Part shown: piece after piece, positions 25,135 to 34,198 of the stretch
Layout of the letters: every line of letters starts with the position of its first letter
How positions within the stretch are numbered: position 1 is the stretch's first letter
Notes under the pieces: generated by a model
Database searches by the model: none
What the model saw: only the letters and a program-made list of their open reading frames with translations
Told to the model about the DNA's origin: nothing
Assembly: GCF_001434535.1 (NCBI RefSeq)
Contig: NZ_AYYW01000001.1
Location: forward strand, 1 to 41,307
Source of the DNA: Ligilactobacillus animalis KCTC 3501 = DSM 20602
Lineage (GTDB): Bacteria > Bacillota > Bacilli > Lactobacillales > Lactobacillaceae
DNA length: 41,307 nt
Reading direction: 5' to 3'
Translations under genes and position numbers: made by a program

Positions 25135-26433
25135 ATGTCATCAGTAGTAGTTGTTGGTAGTCAATGGGGCGATGAAGGCAAAGGAAAGATCACTGATTTC
25201 TTGAGTAAAAATGCCGATGTTATCGCACGTTATCAAGGTGGAGACAATGCCGGTCATACGATCGCTTTTGATGGTAAGACCTATAAATTGCGCTTGATCC
25301 CATCTGGAATTTTTTATTCCGATAAGATCAGTGTCATTGGTAATGGCGTTGTTTTGAATCCTAAGTCGTTAGTTGCTGAGTTGGAATACTTGCATGAAAA
25401 TGGAATCCCAACAGATAACCTTCGTGTTTCAAACCGTGCGCACGTGATCTTGCCATACCACATTGTCTTGGACAGCTTACAAGAAAGCGCCAAAAAAGAC
25501 AACAAGATCGGTACGACTAATAAGGGTATCGGTCCTTGCTACATGGACAAAGCAGCTCGTATCGGTATTCGGGTCGCAGATCTGTTAGAAGCAGATACAT
25601 TTGCTGAAAAGCTACGTCGTAATTTGGAAGAAAAGAATCGTTTATTCCAAAAGATGTACGATTATGAAGGCGAACCGCTTGATTTTGAAACAATTTACAA
25701 TGAATATTATGAATATGGTCAACGTATCAAGAAGTATGTAGCTGATACATCAGTTATTTTAAATGATGCGTTGGACAACGGCGGACACGTTTTATTTGAA
25801 GGTGCTCAAGGTGTTATGTTAGATGTTGATCATGGGACATATCCATTCGTTACATCTTCTAACCCGATCGCCGGTGGGGTCACAACTGGCTCTGGCGTTG
25901 GTCCAGAAAAGGTCAATAAAGTTGTGGGTGCCTGCAAAGCTTATACTTCACGTGTTGGTGATGGTCCATTCCCAACTGAGTTACACGATGAGATCGGTAG
26001 CTACATCCGTGAAGCGGGTCATGAATATGGGACAGTCACGAAACGCCCACGTCGGATCGGTTGGTTCGATAGTGTCGTAATGCGTCACTCCAAGCGGGTC
26101 TCAGGTTTGACCAACTTGTGCTTGAACTGTGTGGATGTCTTGACTGGCTTAGATGAGATCAAGATCTGTACAGCTTATGAATTGAACGGTGAAAAGATCG
26201 ACCGTTACCCAGCTAGCTTGAAAGAATTGGCACAATGCAAGCCAATTTATGAAACAATGCCAGGCTGGAAAGAAGATATCACAGGGGCTAAGACTTTAGC
26301 TGATCTACCTGAAAATGCGCGTAACTATGTTAAACGTATCGAAGAATTAGTTGGCGTCGAAGTTTCGACCTTCTCTGTTGGTCCAGATCGTGATCAAACA
26401 AATGTCTTAAAGGATATTTGGGAAGAAATTTAA
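25135..26433 (+). CDS. purA: Adenylosuccinate synthetase
   Basis: Joins IMP and aspartate with GTP to form adenylosuccinate, the first step from IMP to AMP. The N-terminal [11 protein letters not shown] loop is diagnostic (residues about 8-18), as are GGDNAGHT and the late RPRRIGWFD. The length of 432 is standard. GAGGTGG precedes the ATG. It is monocistronic, between two terminators. Together with the upstream purine permease it forms a small purine-salvage neighbourhood. Confidence 0.98.
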   Translation: MSSVVVVGSQWGDEGKGKITDFLSKNADVIARYQGGDNAGHTIAFDGKTYKLRLIPSGIFYSDKISVIGNGVVLNPKSLVAELEYLHENGIPTDNLRVSNRAHVILPYHIVLDSLQESAKKDNKIGTTNKGIGPCYMDKAARIGIRVADLLEADTFAEKLRRNLEEKNRLFQKMYDYEGEPLDFETIYNEYYEYGQRIKKYVADTSVILNDALDNGGHVLFEGAQGVMLDVDHGTYPFVTSSNPIAGGVTTGSGVGPEKVNKVVGACKAYTSRVGDGPFPTELHDEIGSYIREAGHEYGTVTKRPRRIGWFDSVVMRHSKRVSGLTNLCLNCVDVLTGLDEIKICTAYELNGEKIDRYPASLKELAQCKPIYETMPGWKEDITGAKTLADLPENARNYVKRIEELVGVEVSTFSVGPDRDQTNVLKDIWEEI

Positions 26434-26442
26434 ATAAATTAG

Positions 26443-26482
26443 AAAGAGGCTGGTAGTCATTCGTGGCTATCAGCCTCTTTTT
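26443..26482 (+). terminator. Terminator of purA
   Basis: aaagaggctg pairs with cagcctcttt and is followed by TT. Confidence 0.88.
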
Positions 26483-26590
26483 AGGTAAAAAGATTAAAAA
26501 ATATCTACTTTTATTTAAAATAAATTAGCTATATCATTTAGAGTTAATCGTGTGGTAAAATCTATATGGTTTTTTAACAAAAAGCACTAA

Positions 26591-27856
26591 ATGGAGGGAT
26601 CGGTCATCGATGAATTGATCTTTAGTGTCTCTTTTGTTGGAATAGGTATCTATTTGGTGTGGGTGCTGATTTTAATTTTATTTGGGCAAGATCAAAAGCT
26701 GCAACAAACGCAGCTGAAAGAGCCCATTGAGCAACTGATCATCTTGGTCCCAGCGCTAAACGAAGCGCTAGTCATCAGGCAGACGATCACCAATTTTGTG
26801 GCGCAGACAGCAAGCTTACCACAAGTTAAAATGGTGATCATTGATGATGCCTCAAGTGATCAGACAGCTCAAGTCGTTAATGAAACGTTGCAACAACTGG
26901 CCTGTGGGAGCAAAGTCCAGCTGCTGCAACGGTATTTGCCAGAAGCGCAACAGGGTAAGGGCGAGGCATTAAATTGGGCGTACCAGCAACTCGTTGAGCC
27001 ACTAGCCCCAAGTTTGCGTAAGCGCGTGATCTGTGGTGTTTTAGACGCCGACGCTTATATGGATGAAGCAGCTTATCTGCGGGTCATGGAACACTTTGCA
27101 TTTGATCCAGAATTATCGTTGTTACAAACACGTGTAGCTATGTTTAAGGAGCAAAATTGGCTACAAAAACTACAAGATATCGAATTTGTCATCATCAATA
27201 ATTGGATCCAAAACATCCGGAATCGGTTAGGTAATGCAGCAGCGTCAGGGAATGGCCAATTTATCCGGGTCAGTGCAGTAAACGGGTATTATCCGTGGGG
27301 CAATGCTTTGCTGGAAGACTTTGAGTTTAGCACGCGCTTTTTACTGCAAGCTAAAGCGACCCACTATGCTTCTGAGATCGTGGTCTATCAAGAGGCACTT
27401 GCTCAAGTTCGGCCCTTTATCCGCCAGCGTGCTCGTTGGACTCAAGGGGGATTAGACTGCTTAGTGGGTTATTGGCCCAAGATCTTATTAAGTAAAGCCA
27501 TAGGAACTAAAGCTAAAATGGAAATGACATTTTATTTGTTGTTACCATTCATCTCGCTAGCGACAGGGCTTGCGAATCTGTTAGTCTTGGTCTTTGTCAG
27601 TTGGTTTATCCAGTTGTATTGGCCGATCGTAGTGAGTCTATTGTTTATCAATAGTTGTTTTAATTTCTATATTCTAAGTATTTATGAACACGAGACTCGG
27701 CGCTTAGGAATTATTAAGAAGCTGTTCTTTATGACCATCATATTGGGGTATAATTACCTTTTTTATTTTGCGATCGTTTTGGCCTGTTATAAGAAAATTC
27801 GGCGCCAGACTAAGTGGGTCAAAACGACCCATGTTGGCGTGGGCGAAAAAGCTTAA
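26591..27856 (+). CDS. Membrane glycosyltransferase family 2 (processive type)
   Basis: Inner-membrane GT2 enzyme with the signature of processive synthases: IIDDASSDQT (first Asp pair), GVLDADAYM (DXD-like), ALLEDFEF (catalytic ED) and QRARW (the QXXRW motif, about residue 279). One N-terminal helix (about 8-30) and three or four C-terminal helices (about 310-405) frame the catalytic domain. This architecture is used for beta-linked glucan, poly-GlcNAc or hyaluronan-like polymers, but no partner genes are present, so the product is unknown. Start uncertain: the ATG at 26591 has its only GGAGGG downstream of it (26593-26598). The TTG at 26615 is far from that site, and the ATG at 26610 is out of frame. 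Confidence 0.85.
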   Translation: MEGSVIDELIFSVSFVGIGIYLVWVLILILFGQDQKLQQTQLKEPIEQLIILVPALNEALVIRQTITNFVAQTASLPQVKMVIIDDASSDQTAQVVNETLQQLACGSKVQLLQRYLPEAQQGKGEALNWAYQQLVEPLAPSLRKRVICGVLDADAYMDEAAYLRVMEHFAFDPELSLLQTRVAMFKEQNWLQKLQDIEFVIINNWIQNIRNRLGNAAASGNGQFIRVSAVNGYYPWGNALLEDFEFSTRFLLQAKATHYASEIVVYQEALAQVRPFIRQRARWTQGGLDCLVGYWPKILLSKAIGTKAKMEMTFYLLLPFISLATGLANLLVLVFVSWFIQLYWPIVVSLLFINSCFNFYILSIYEHETRRLGIIKKLFFMTIILGYNYLFYFAIVLACYKKIRRQTKWVKTTHVGVGEKA

Positions 27857-27929
27857 TATTTCATTATATTTAAGTAAAAAAATAGAAATAACATTTTTTT
27901 AAAATTGTACAAAAATAATGGATTATGAC

Positions 27930-27958
27930 TTGTTTTTATGCGCGATTTTAGATAATAT
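27930..27958 (+). promoter_or_regulatory. Promoter of pflB-pflA
   Basis: TTGTTT (27930-27935), a 17-bp spacer and TAATAT (27953-27958), about 90 bp before pflB. Confidence 0.7.
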
Positions 27959-27963
27959 AAGGA

Positions 27964-27977
27964 TGAAAACGTTAACA
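27964..27977 (+). promoter_or_regulatory. cre site (CcpA operator) at the pflB transcription start
   Basis: tgaaaacgttaaca fits the cre consensus TGWNANCGNTNWCA at every position. It lies directly after the -10 box, where bound CcpA would block initiation, so pfl is probably repressed in rapidly used sugars. Confidence 0.8.
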
Positions 27978-28047
27978 AACGTTTTTTAGTACGTGCTAGG
28001 TTATATTATTTAGGTCAGACGGATTTTTTACACAGGGAGGAATATAG

Positions 28048-30309
28048 ATGCTCAAAGATAACAGCAAAGAAACAGTAACAACTGCTTGGAACGGTTTTAA
28101 CGGCGGGGACTGGCAAGACGAGATCGATGTACGTGATTTCATCAACCGTAACTACACACCTTATGATGGTGATCAATCATTCCTTGAAGAAGCAACTGAA
28201 GCAACCACAAAATTAAACGACATGTTAGTTGACATCAAGATGAAAGAACGTGCTGCTGGTGGCGTTTTAGATGCTGACACCAAAGTTGTTTCTACGATCA
28301 CTTCACACAAACCAGGCTATTTAGATAAAGACTTAGAAAAGATCGTTGGTTTGCAAACAGATAAGCCAATGAAAAAAGCTTTGATGCCTTATGGTGGTAT
28401 TCGGATGGCTAAAGTTGCTTTGGCTGCTTACGGGATGGAAATTGATCCGGAAACAGAACGGATCTTCACCGACTTGCATAAGACACACAACCAAGGCGTT
28501 TTTGATGCATACAATGACGAAATTAAGCGTGCACGCCACAACAAGATCGTGACAGGCTTACCTGACTCATACGGTCGTGGTCGAATCATCGCTGACTTCC
28601 CTCGTGTTGCTCTTTACGGGATCGATCGCTTGATCGCAGCTAAGAAAGATGACTTAGCTAACTATGGCGACGGTCAAATGACAGATGAAGTTATTCGCTT
28701 ACGTGAAGAAGTTTCCGAACAAATTCGTGCTTTACAAGACATGAAGAAAATGGCTGCTTCTTACGGCTACGATATTTCTTATCCAGCTACCAATGCGCGT
28801 GAAGCTATCCAATGGTTGTACTTCGGCTACTTAGCTTCCATCAAGCAACAAAATGGGGCTGCGATGTCTATCGGCCGGATCGACTCATTTATCGATATCT
28901 ATATCAAACGTGATATGGACAACGGTTTATTGACCGAAAAAGAAGCACAAGAATTGATCGACCAATTCACAATGAAACTCCGGATGGTAACATTCATTCG
29001 GACACCAGAATACAACTCCTTGTTCTCTGGTAACCCAATTTGGGCAACGTTATCGATCGCTGGGATGGGTATGGATGGCCGTCACCACGTTACAAAGACA
29101 GCTTTCCGTTTCTTGCACACCTTGCATAACATGGGTGCTGCGCCAGAACCAAACATCACCTTATTATGGTCAGAACGTTTGCCAGAAGGCTTCAAGAACT
29201 ACGCAGCTAGTGTATCGATCGCAAGTTCAACGATCCAATACGAAAACGATGAATTGATGATGGAAACATGGGGCACAGACTATTACGGCATTGCTTGCTG
29301 TGTGTCTGCGCAACCGATCGCTGATGGTGTTCAATTCTTCGGGGCTCGTGCTAACTTGGCTAAGACCGTTCTTTATGCGATCAACGGTGGGGTCGATGAA
29401 TTGACCAAGATGCAATGTGGTCCAGCTTATGCACCGATCACTTCAGAATACATTGATTATGATGAATTCTTGAAGAAATTCGATGACATGTTGGAATGGG
29501 TCGCTGACGTTTATGTAAATGCTTTGAATGTGATCCATTACATGCACGACAAGTATTACTATGAATCAGCCCAACTTGCTTTGAAGGATACACGTTTAGA
29601 TCGTACATTTGCGACAGGTATCTCTGGTTTAGCAGTTGCTGCTGACTCCATTTCAGCTATCAAGTACGGTAAAGTTAAAGTTATCCGTGATGAAAACGGT
29701 GTGGCAGTTGACTTCAAGACTGAAAAAGACTTCCCACGTTATGGTAACAACGATGACCGTGCTGACGAGATCGCTGCATGGTTAGTAAGACAACTTTACA
29801 CCAAGATGAACAAACATCACCTCTACCGTGATGCTAAGTTATCAACATCTGTTTTGACGATCACTTCTAATGTTGTTTACGGTAAGAATACCGGGACAAC
29901 ACCTAATGGCCGTCAAGCAGGCGAACCATTCTCACCAGGTGCTAACCCAGCTTACGGTGCTGAAACACACGGGGCATTGGCATCCTTGCTTTCCGTAGCT
30001 AAATTACCATATCGCTACGCAACAGACGGGATCTCCAATACTTTCGCCGTAACACCATCAACACTTGGTCACGATGAAAAATTAGAAGAAAAGACCTTGG
30101 TAAACATGATCAGTGGTTATATGAAGAATGAAGGTCACCATTTAAACATCAACGTCTTCAACCGTGATACTTTACTTGATGCTCAAAAACATCCAGAAGA
30201 ATATCCAACGTTGACCGTGCGTGTTTCTGGTTACTGTGTATACTTCGCTGATCTGACCAAGGAACAACAAGATGACGTTATTTCAAGAACATTCCATACT
30301 TCAATGTAG
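28048..30309 (+). CDS. pflB: Pyruvate formate-lyase (formate C-acetyltransferase)
   Basis: Oxygen-sensitive glycyl-radical enzyme that cleaves pyruvate with CoA to acetyl-CoA and formate. The active-site pair Cys417-Cys418 is in GIACCVSAQ, and the radical Gly728 is in RVSGYCVYF. The length of 753 is typical. GGGAGGAA precedes the ATG. The coding sequence uses the strongly biased codons seen in highly expressed genes of this window. pflA follows 39 bp downstream in the same operon, and transcription is governed by the promoter and cre site described above. Formate from this enzyme can feed C1 metabolism. Confidence 0.98.
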   Translation: MLKDNSKETVTTAWNGFNGGDWQDEIDVRDFINRNYTPYDGDQSFLEEATEATTKLNDMLVDIKMKERAAGGVLDADTKVVSTITSHKPGYLDKDLEKIVGLQTDKPMKKALMPYGGIRMAKVALAAYGMEIDPETERIFTDLHKTHNQGVFDAYNDEIKRARHNKIVTGLPDSYGRGRIIADFPRVALYGIDRLIAAKKDDLANYGDGQMTDEVIRLREEVSEQIRALQDMKKMAASYGYDISYPATNAREAIQWLYFGYLASIKQQNGAAMSIGRIDSFIDIYIKRDMDNGLLTEKEAQELIDQFTMKLRMVTFIRTPEYNSLFSGNPIWATLSIAGMGMDGRHHVTKTAFRFLHTLHNMGAAPEPNITLLWSERLPEGFKNYAASVSIASSTIQYENDELMMETWGTDYYGIACCVSAQPIADGVQFFGARANLAKTVLYAINGGVDELTKMQCGPAYAPITSEYIDYDEFLKKFDDMLEWVADVYVNALNVIHYMHDKYYYESAQLALKDTRLDRTFATGISGLAVAADSISAIKYGKVKVIRDENGVAVDFKTEKDFPRYGNNDDRADEIAAWLVRQLYTKMNKHHLYRDAKLSTSVLTITSNVVYGKNTGTTPNGRQAGEPFSPGANPAYGAETHGALASLLSVAKLPYRYATDGISNTFAVTPSTLGHDEKLEEKTLVNMISGYMKNEGHHLNINVFNRDTLLDAQKHPEEYPTLTVRVSGYCVYFADLTKEQQDDVISRTFHTSM

Positions 30310-30348
30310 TTAAGAGCACAACAGTCAATTAGTAAAGGCGGCGTAATA

Positions 30349-31191
30349 ATGAAAGCTAATCCATATATTAATCCAGTTCCAACTAAAGACGGTCAGGTTT
30401 TAGGCTACGTGCATTCCCTTGAAACCTTTGGCGCAGTCGATGGACCAGGGATCAGGTTTGTGGCTTTCATGCAGGGATGCAATATGCGTTGTAAGTTTTG
30501 CCACAATCCAGATACTTGGAAGAAAAATGTTGGGACGCAAATGACCGCCAGTGAACTTTTAGAAAAAGCTTTACCGTACCGAGCATTCTGGGGTGAAGAC
30601 GGTGGGATCACCCTCTCAGGAGGCGAGATCTTATTGCAGCCAGAATTTGCTTTGGAAGTGTTCAAGAAGTGTAAAGAACCTGGTATCAGCACTTGCTTGG
30701 ACACATGTGGAGCGCCATTTACGCGCCGTGAACCATGGTTTAGCTTATTCAATGAGTTGCTGGAATATACCGACATTTTATTGGTGGACATCAAGCATAT
30801 CAACTCCGATGAGCATAAACTCTTGACCGGTTATCCAAACGAGAACATTCTTGACATGTGTGAGTATCTATCTGAACTCGGTAAACCAGTTTGGATCAGA
30901 CACGTTTTGGTCCCAGGGATCACCGACAATGATAAGTATTTAAAAGAACTCGGCGAATATATCAAGACGTTGAAAAATGTCGAGAAAGTCGAAGTCTTGC
31001 CTTATCACACAATGGGAGTTCGTAAGTATAAGGAAATGGGGATCAAGTATCGCTTGGAAGGTGTTGAACCGCCAACGGCTGATCGGATCGAAAATGCTGA
31101 AAAACTCCTTTGCGTAGATGACTATAAAGGCTATTTAACTTGGAAGCCAGGGATAAATACAAAAGAGCAGGGGGCTTTAAGTCGTTGCTAA
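30349..31191 (+). CDS. pflA: Pyruvate formate-lyase activating enzyme
   Basis: Radical-SAM protein that installs the glycyl radical on PflB. The [4Fe-4S] ligands are Cys44, Cys48 and Cys51 in QGCNMRCKFCHNPD. The SAM-binding GGE appears in TLSGGEILLQPEF. The length of 280 is slightly above the usual ~250 because of a short N-terminal extension. AAAGGCGG precedes the ATG. It is second in the pfl operon, with a terminator immediately after. Confidence 0.97.
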   Translation: MKANPYINPVPTKDGQVLGYVHSLETFGAVDGPGIRFVAFMQGCNMRCKFCHNPDTWKKNVGTQMTASELLEKALPYRAFWGEDGGITLSGGEILLQPEFALEVFKKCKEPGISTCLDTCGAPFTRREPWFSLFNELLEYTDILLVDIKHINSDEHKLLTGYPNENILDMCEYLSELGKPVWIRHVLVPGITDNDKYLKELGEYIKTLKNVEKVEVLPYHTMGVRKYKEMGIKYRLEGVEPPTADRIENAEKLLCVDDYKGYLTWKPGINTKEQGALSRC

Positions 31192-31193
31192 CG

Positions 31194-31223
31194 AGCAGAG
31201 ATCATTATGGTCTCTGCTTTTTT
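31194..31223 (+). terminator. Terminator of pflB-pflA
   Basis: agcagaga pairs with tctctgct and is followed by six T-residues. Confidence 0.88.
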
Positions 31224-31327
31224 GATAGCCAAATAAGTCGAATAAATGACCACTTATGCTTACTTGGACTACCATGTGATAAAACAGTATATACTGAAGA
31301 AAATAATTGTAAAAAGAGGTGTTCGAG

Positions 31328-31837
31328 ATGTCACATTCAGGACTTAAATTATCTGTGTTGACCAAGGTGGGCCTTGTCTTTTTAGTCGTTGCTCTTTCAG
31401 TGGCGGGGGTCTATCTTGTTACACAAGTAGCAACGCCCCTCCCAGCTGAGGTACCGCTTGAAGGAAAATTCTTTATTAATGCAATCACGCTCATTGGGAC
31501 AGCGATCGGCTCTTTGATTGGTTTTTTAGTAATATGGGGTATCGGTCTCTTAGTGATCATAGCTAGCGATCAAGGCGATAAAGAGGCATTATTTTTGACA
31601 CTGGTGATCGTTAATTGTCTGCTTAGTGTTTTTTCGGCTAGTTATATAGTGATCACAGGATCAGTCTTTGGATCAGCTTACGTGAATAATAATATCTTAC
31701 AAATACTGCTCTTTGGTGTGATCTACTATCAGTTGAGTAAACAAGATAAGCGTGGAACATTATATCTGACCGGGACCTATGCTGTTTTAGAGGTGATCGG
31801 GATCGTTCTATGTAAAGCTATCAGTGTAGACTGGTAG
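31328..31837 (+). CDS. Hypothetical integral membrane protein, 169 aa
   Basis: About five hydrophobic helices (roughly residues 13-32, 49-78, 88-110, 114-134 and 146-162) with short loops and no catalytic motif I know. The polar stretch SDQGDKEA after the second helix and YYQLSKQDKRG before the last suggest cytoplasmic loops. It is not recognised; Yip1-like or DUF membrane families are possible. The ATG at 31328 lies 6 nt after GAGGTG, and the GTG at 31319 is part of that site. It converges on the SAM-hydrolase-like gene with only 5 bp between the stops and no clear terminator. Confidence 0.7.
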   Translation: MSHSGLKLSVLTKVGLVFLVVALSVAGVYLVTQVATPLPAEVPLEGKFFINAITLIGTAIGSLIGFLVIWGIGLLVIIASDQGDKEALFLTLVIVNCLLSVFSASYIVITGSVFGSAYVNNNILQILLFGVIYYQLSKQDKRGTLYLTGTYAVLEVIGIVLCKAISVDW

Positions 31838-31842
31838 CTTTT

Positions 31843-32550
31843 TTAGTTGAATGGGTCATAAAAACGCCTATGATTCAATTTGAAGAGGTAAAGTGTAATC
31901 CCAAATAATGCGATAGCTAAAATGACGACGAACCAGTCGCTTGCTTTGAACGGTTGTTGTGTATACCAAGTCCGCTTTTTCTTTGAGCCAAAGCGCACAT
32001 CTAAGATATCGACCATGCCGGTGATCGAATCGGCAGTGACGACTGGTGGCAATTTGACGATCGTGGCTGGGTCGATCTTAGGTCCAATATCAGAAAAATC
32101 GAGTTGGCCACTGGCTAAGCGGGCACCATTATAAGCGTAGACATCGCGGCCATGGAAGGTGTGACTTTCATCGGAGTGGGGCAAGCGGCTCGTAGTTTCA
32201 TTGATCTTACGGACGGCTTTTAAACCAAAAAATTTGGCGATATGCGTAAGGGTACCGTTGTCTGGTGTAATAACATAGTGACCCGTTTTAGTGAGCGCAC
32301 AGACGCTTTTACGTTCGCTTCCGACGCCAGGATCAACGACGAAAACAAAGACCGTTCCAACTGGCCAATAACTGAGCGTTTGGTAGAGACGATAGGAAGC
32401 TTCCCAAATGTTGTAAGGTGTGATCTCATGGGTCAGATCGGCCACATGCAATGCGGGAGCGATCGTTTTAGCGACACCATACATCGCACTGACCGCACCA
32501 TCTCCTAAACCAAAATCAGTTTGTAATACTAATTGCTTATTTGTTATCAA
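31843..32550 (-). CDS. SAM hydroxide adenosyltransferase-family protein (DUF62), C-domain replaced by a membrane tail
   Basis: The N-terminal ~185 residues are the catalytic domain of the DUF62 / SAM hydroxide adenosyltransferase family, which splits S-adenosylmethionine to adenosine and methionine. LQTDFGLGDGAVSAMYG, VFVFVVDPGVGSER, ITPDNGTLT and HTFHGRDVYA are its landmarks. Normal members continue into a ~70-residue beta-barrel domain after a phrase like ILDVRFGSLWTN. Here, just after ILDVRFGS (codon near 31989), the text changes to RTWYTQQPFKASDW, a hydrophobic helix and RRFYDPFN, which reads like the C-terminal end of an EcfT/CbiQ transporter subunit. I infer an in-frame deletion fusion. 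Start TTG at 32550 after AAGGTGG (235 aa); a TTG nine codons upstream runs into the leader. Controlled by the T-box just upstream. Activity doubtful. Confidence 0.8.
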   Translation of the reverse strand: MITNKQLVLQTDFGLGDGAVSAMYGVAKTIAPALHVADLTHEITPYNIWEASYRLYQTLSYWPVGTVFVFVVDPGVGSERKSVCALTKTGHYVITPDNGTLTHIAKFFGLKAVRKINETTSRLPHSDESHTFHGRDVYAYNGARLASGQLDFSDIGPKIDPATIVKLPPVVTADSITGMVDILDVRFGSKKKRTWYTQQPFKASDWFVVILAIALFGITLYLFKLNHRRFYDPFN

Positions 32551-32574
32551 AATTCCACCTTTCTTTGCTAGAAA

Positions 32575-32800
32575 CAAAAAACGCCCTCACGAAAGAATCG
32601 TCAGGACGTTTTACCGCGGTACCACCTTGATTTATAGTCAGCTCACACTGGCTATCTCATGAATTGGAGGCCCAGTTCGGACGTTAACGGCTCGCACCGT
32701 TGGACAGCTCCGAGTTCATCCGTGGCTAACATCTAGTTCTCTCAGCATTGAGCTAGTCTCTGTTGGGCGTTGCCACTCATCTCATCAAAGCGATAGTTCG
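32575..32800 (-). ncRNA. T-box riboswitch, methionine specifier inferred
   Basis: Minus-strand leader with the T-box sequence AAGGTGGTACCGCG (32628-32615) followed by a terminator stem (aaaacgtcctgacga with tcgtgagggcgtttt) and T-run. Stem I begins with the K-turn GATGAGA (32786-32780); GAGT-GGC pairs with GCC-ACTC across the specifier loop. That loop reads ACGGATGA, placing ATG (32719-32717) plus one purine right before the closing ACTC, the position of the specifier in T-boxes of known structure. So uncharged tRNA-Met is the likely effector, which suits a SAM/methionine gene. Confidence 0.92.
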
Positions 32801-32814
32801 ATCAAGTTAGTGCG

Positions 32815-32843
32815 ATTATAGCTGTTTTTGAAATGAACGTCAA
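32815..32843 (-). promoter_or_regulatory. Promoter of the T-box transcript
   Basis: On the minus strand TTGACG (32843-32838), a 17-bp spacer and TATAAT (32820-32815), immediately before the T-box leader. Confidence 0.75.
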
Positions 32844-33360
32844 TTGTTTTTAACTAGCTACGCAAAATTTTATCTCAAACAAACATAACTATTAACTTAT
32901 GTATATTAAAAGTTTAATTAATAATAACATATAAAGGAATGTAAATGACTATAAAAGCAAGTTGGATAAGGCTTTGTGGCGGACTATAAGAAAAATCGTA
33001 TTATTGTTGTTATTAAAGCTTTTAATGAATATTTGCGAGTGAAAATGAATAAAAAAGAAGTCCAAAATTTTTTTATAGGGAAGTTTGCTTGTCTTACCAC
33101 GGATAGTTGCGATAGTTAAAAAAATTGAATAATATTAATGCTTTATTTTTTGATGGTGGCGCGCTAGAATATAAAAGTAACGAAAATAAATGAACACGTG
33201 TTTGCTAGTTGGTGGTAGACATACGTGGCAGATCAAAGGTTAGATGTGGGCCTGCTATGAGTGTTCAATGTACGGTAAGAGAAGCGGGGCGCTTCAGATC
33301 TTGGAGAAAGGAAGGCTATATCCTTTTGGTGTTGCTCACATGATATAGTGCGGAACTAGT
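32844..33360. other. Long spacer with possible small transcript
   Basis: AT-rich until about 33160, then noticeably more G+C up to 33360. A 24-codon ORF at about 33045-33119 (starting MNKKEVQNFF, ending in CLTTDSCDS) has no ribosome site. TTTTTG and TATAAA with a 17-bp gap near 33150-33180 might start a transcript running to the terminator at 33512-33552. I recognise no RNA family in it. Confidence 0.35.
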
Positions 33361-33507
33361 ATGATGATCTCATCTAAGACGTCAACTGAAGAGTTGATCA
33401 GGACAGTTATGAACGAAAGAGCTTGTAGTTATGAAGAAGCGATCAAGTTGTTATTGAACTTGGCGCAAGGTGCGGTCGATAGTGGTTCTTTAACGAACAA
33501 AAAATAA
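33361..33507 (+). CDS. Small hypothetical protein, 48 aa
   Basis: An intact 48-codon ORF starting MMISSKTSTEELIR and ending DSGSLTNKK. It reads like one amphipathic helix pair (ERACSYEEAIKLLLNLAQGAV), with codon choice like the window's real genes (gaagaagcgatcaag). The second ATG (33364) is an equally good start. The ribosome site is weak. A strong terminator begins 5 bp after the stop, which supports a real transcript. Function unknown. Confidence 0.6.
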   Translation: MMISSKTSTEELIRTVMNERACSYEEAIKLLLNLAQGAVDSGSLTNKK

Positions 33508-33511
33508 TATT

Positions 33512-33552
33512 AAAAAAGCACGTCTTGAGATCGGCTCAAGGCGTGCTTTTTT
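33512..33552. terminator. Shared bidirectional terminator
   Basis: aaaaaagcacg and cttgag pair with ctcaag and cgtgctttttt. It sits between the convergent 48-aa and thioesterase genes. Confidence 0.88.
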
Positions 33553-33559
33553 GATAATT

Positions 33560-34069
33560 TTAACTTTGCCACGGAAAATCTAGGCTCAATGAAGCTTGAA
33601 GTTTCTTTTGTTCGGCTATTTTTTGGCGTCGATAAGCTTCGCGTTTTTGAAAGTCAGCACAGAGGCTTTTTTCTTCCAGTGTTTCAGCGCTCAGTTCGGG
33701 TAAAATGACTTGTTTATCTAAAACAACAAAGGTCAAAAAGGCGGTCATCCCTAAGAAACGTTCACCGGTATCGAGATGCTCGCCGATGACTTTGACGAAA
33801 ACTTCGAGCGACCGTTTACCGTGCCCAGTCACGTAGCTTTCGATACATAGTGAGTCATTTAGCACAAAAGGCTTGATGAAGTTGACCTGGTCGAGGGCAG
33901 CTGTGACACATTGTGAGCGGGCAAAACGACTGGCAGAGATCGAGGCCGTCCCGTCGAGTAGAGATAGTAGTGCGCCCCCGTAGACAGTTTCATGTTCGTT
34001 TAGGTCGCTAGCTAGGACGCGATGGCTAGTCACGGCAAGTGTTTGCCGACACGAGATAGTTTCGGACAT
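33560..34069 (-). CDS. Hotdog-fold acyl-CoA thioesterase
   Basis: Cytoplasmic thioesterase of the YciA/BACH-like hotdog group, hydrolysing acyl-CoA. NEHETVYGGALLSLLDGTASI carries the conserved Asp, and RSQCVTAALDQVNFIKPF and GHGKRSLEVFVKV are family strands. The C-terminal ~40 residues are helical and charged. The ATG at 34069, 5 nt after AAGGTG, gives 169 residues. The open frame extends upstream through the ATPase terminator and is not credible there. The ATPase gene lies upstream on the same strand, but the hairpin at 34147-34187 separates them. Confidence 0.88.
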   Translation of the reverse strand: MSETISCRQTLAVTSHRVLASDLNEHETVYGGALLSLLDGTASISASRFARSQCVTAALDQVNFIKPFVLNDSLCIESYVTGHGKRSLEVFVKVIGEHLDTGERFLGMTAFLTFVVLDKQVILPELSAETLEEKSLCADFQKREAYRRQKIAEQKKLQASLSLDFPWQS

Positions 34070-34146
34070 GTAGACACCTTCTTTTTTAGCTTTATTGTAA
34101 CATAGGTGTTTGAGATCTAGTGCAAGAAGCGTGTGGCAATGGATAG

Positions 34147-34187
34147 CAAAAAAGCTCACCATGATGCCTAAACACCATGGTGAGCTT
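34147..34187 (-). terminator. Terminator of the P-type ATPase gene
   Basis: aagctcaccatg and its exact complement catggtgagctt, then a T-run on the minus strand. The tcaccatgatgcc text recalls the hairpin after racD. Confidence 0.88.
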
Positions 34188-34198
34188 CTCATTTAAAA

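Noticed and set aside
31140-31361. 73-codon plus-strand ORF overlapping the pflA end
   Set aside because: It crosses the pflA terminator and the start of the next gene in another frame.
31843-32550. Simple frameshift explaining the missing DUF62 C-terminal domain
   Set aside because: Only about 150 nt remain after the break, too short for the missing domain in any frame, and the in-frame tail has a coherent membrane-helix sequence.
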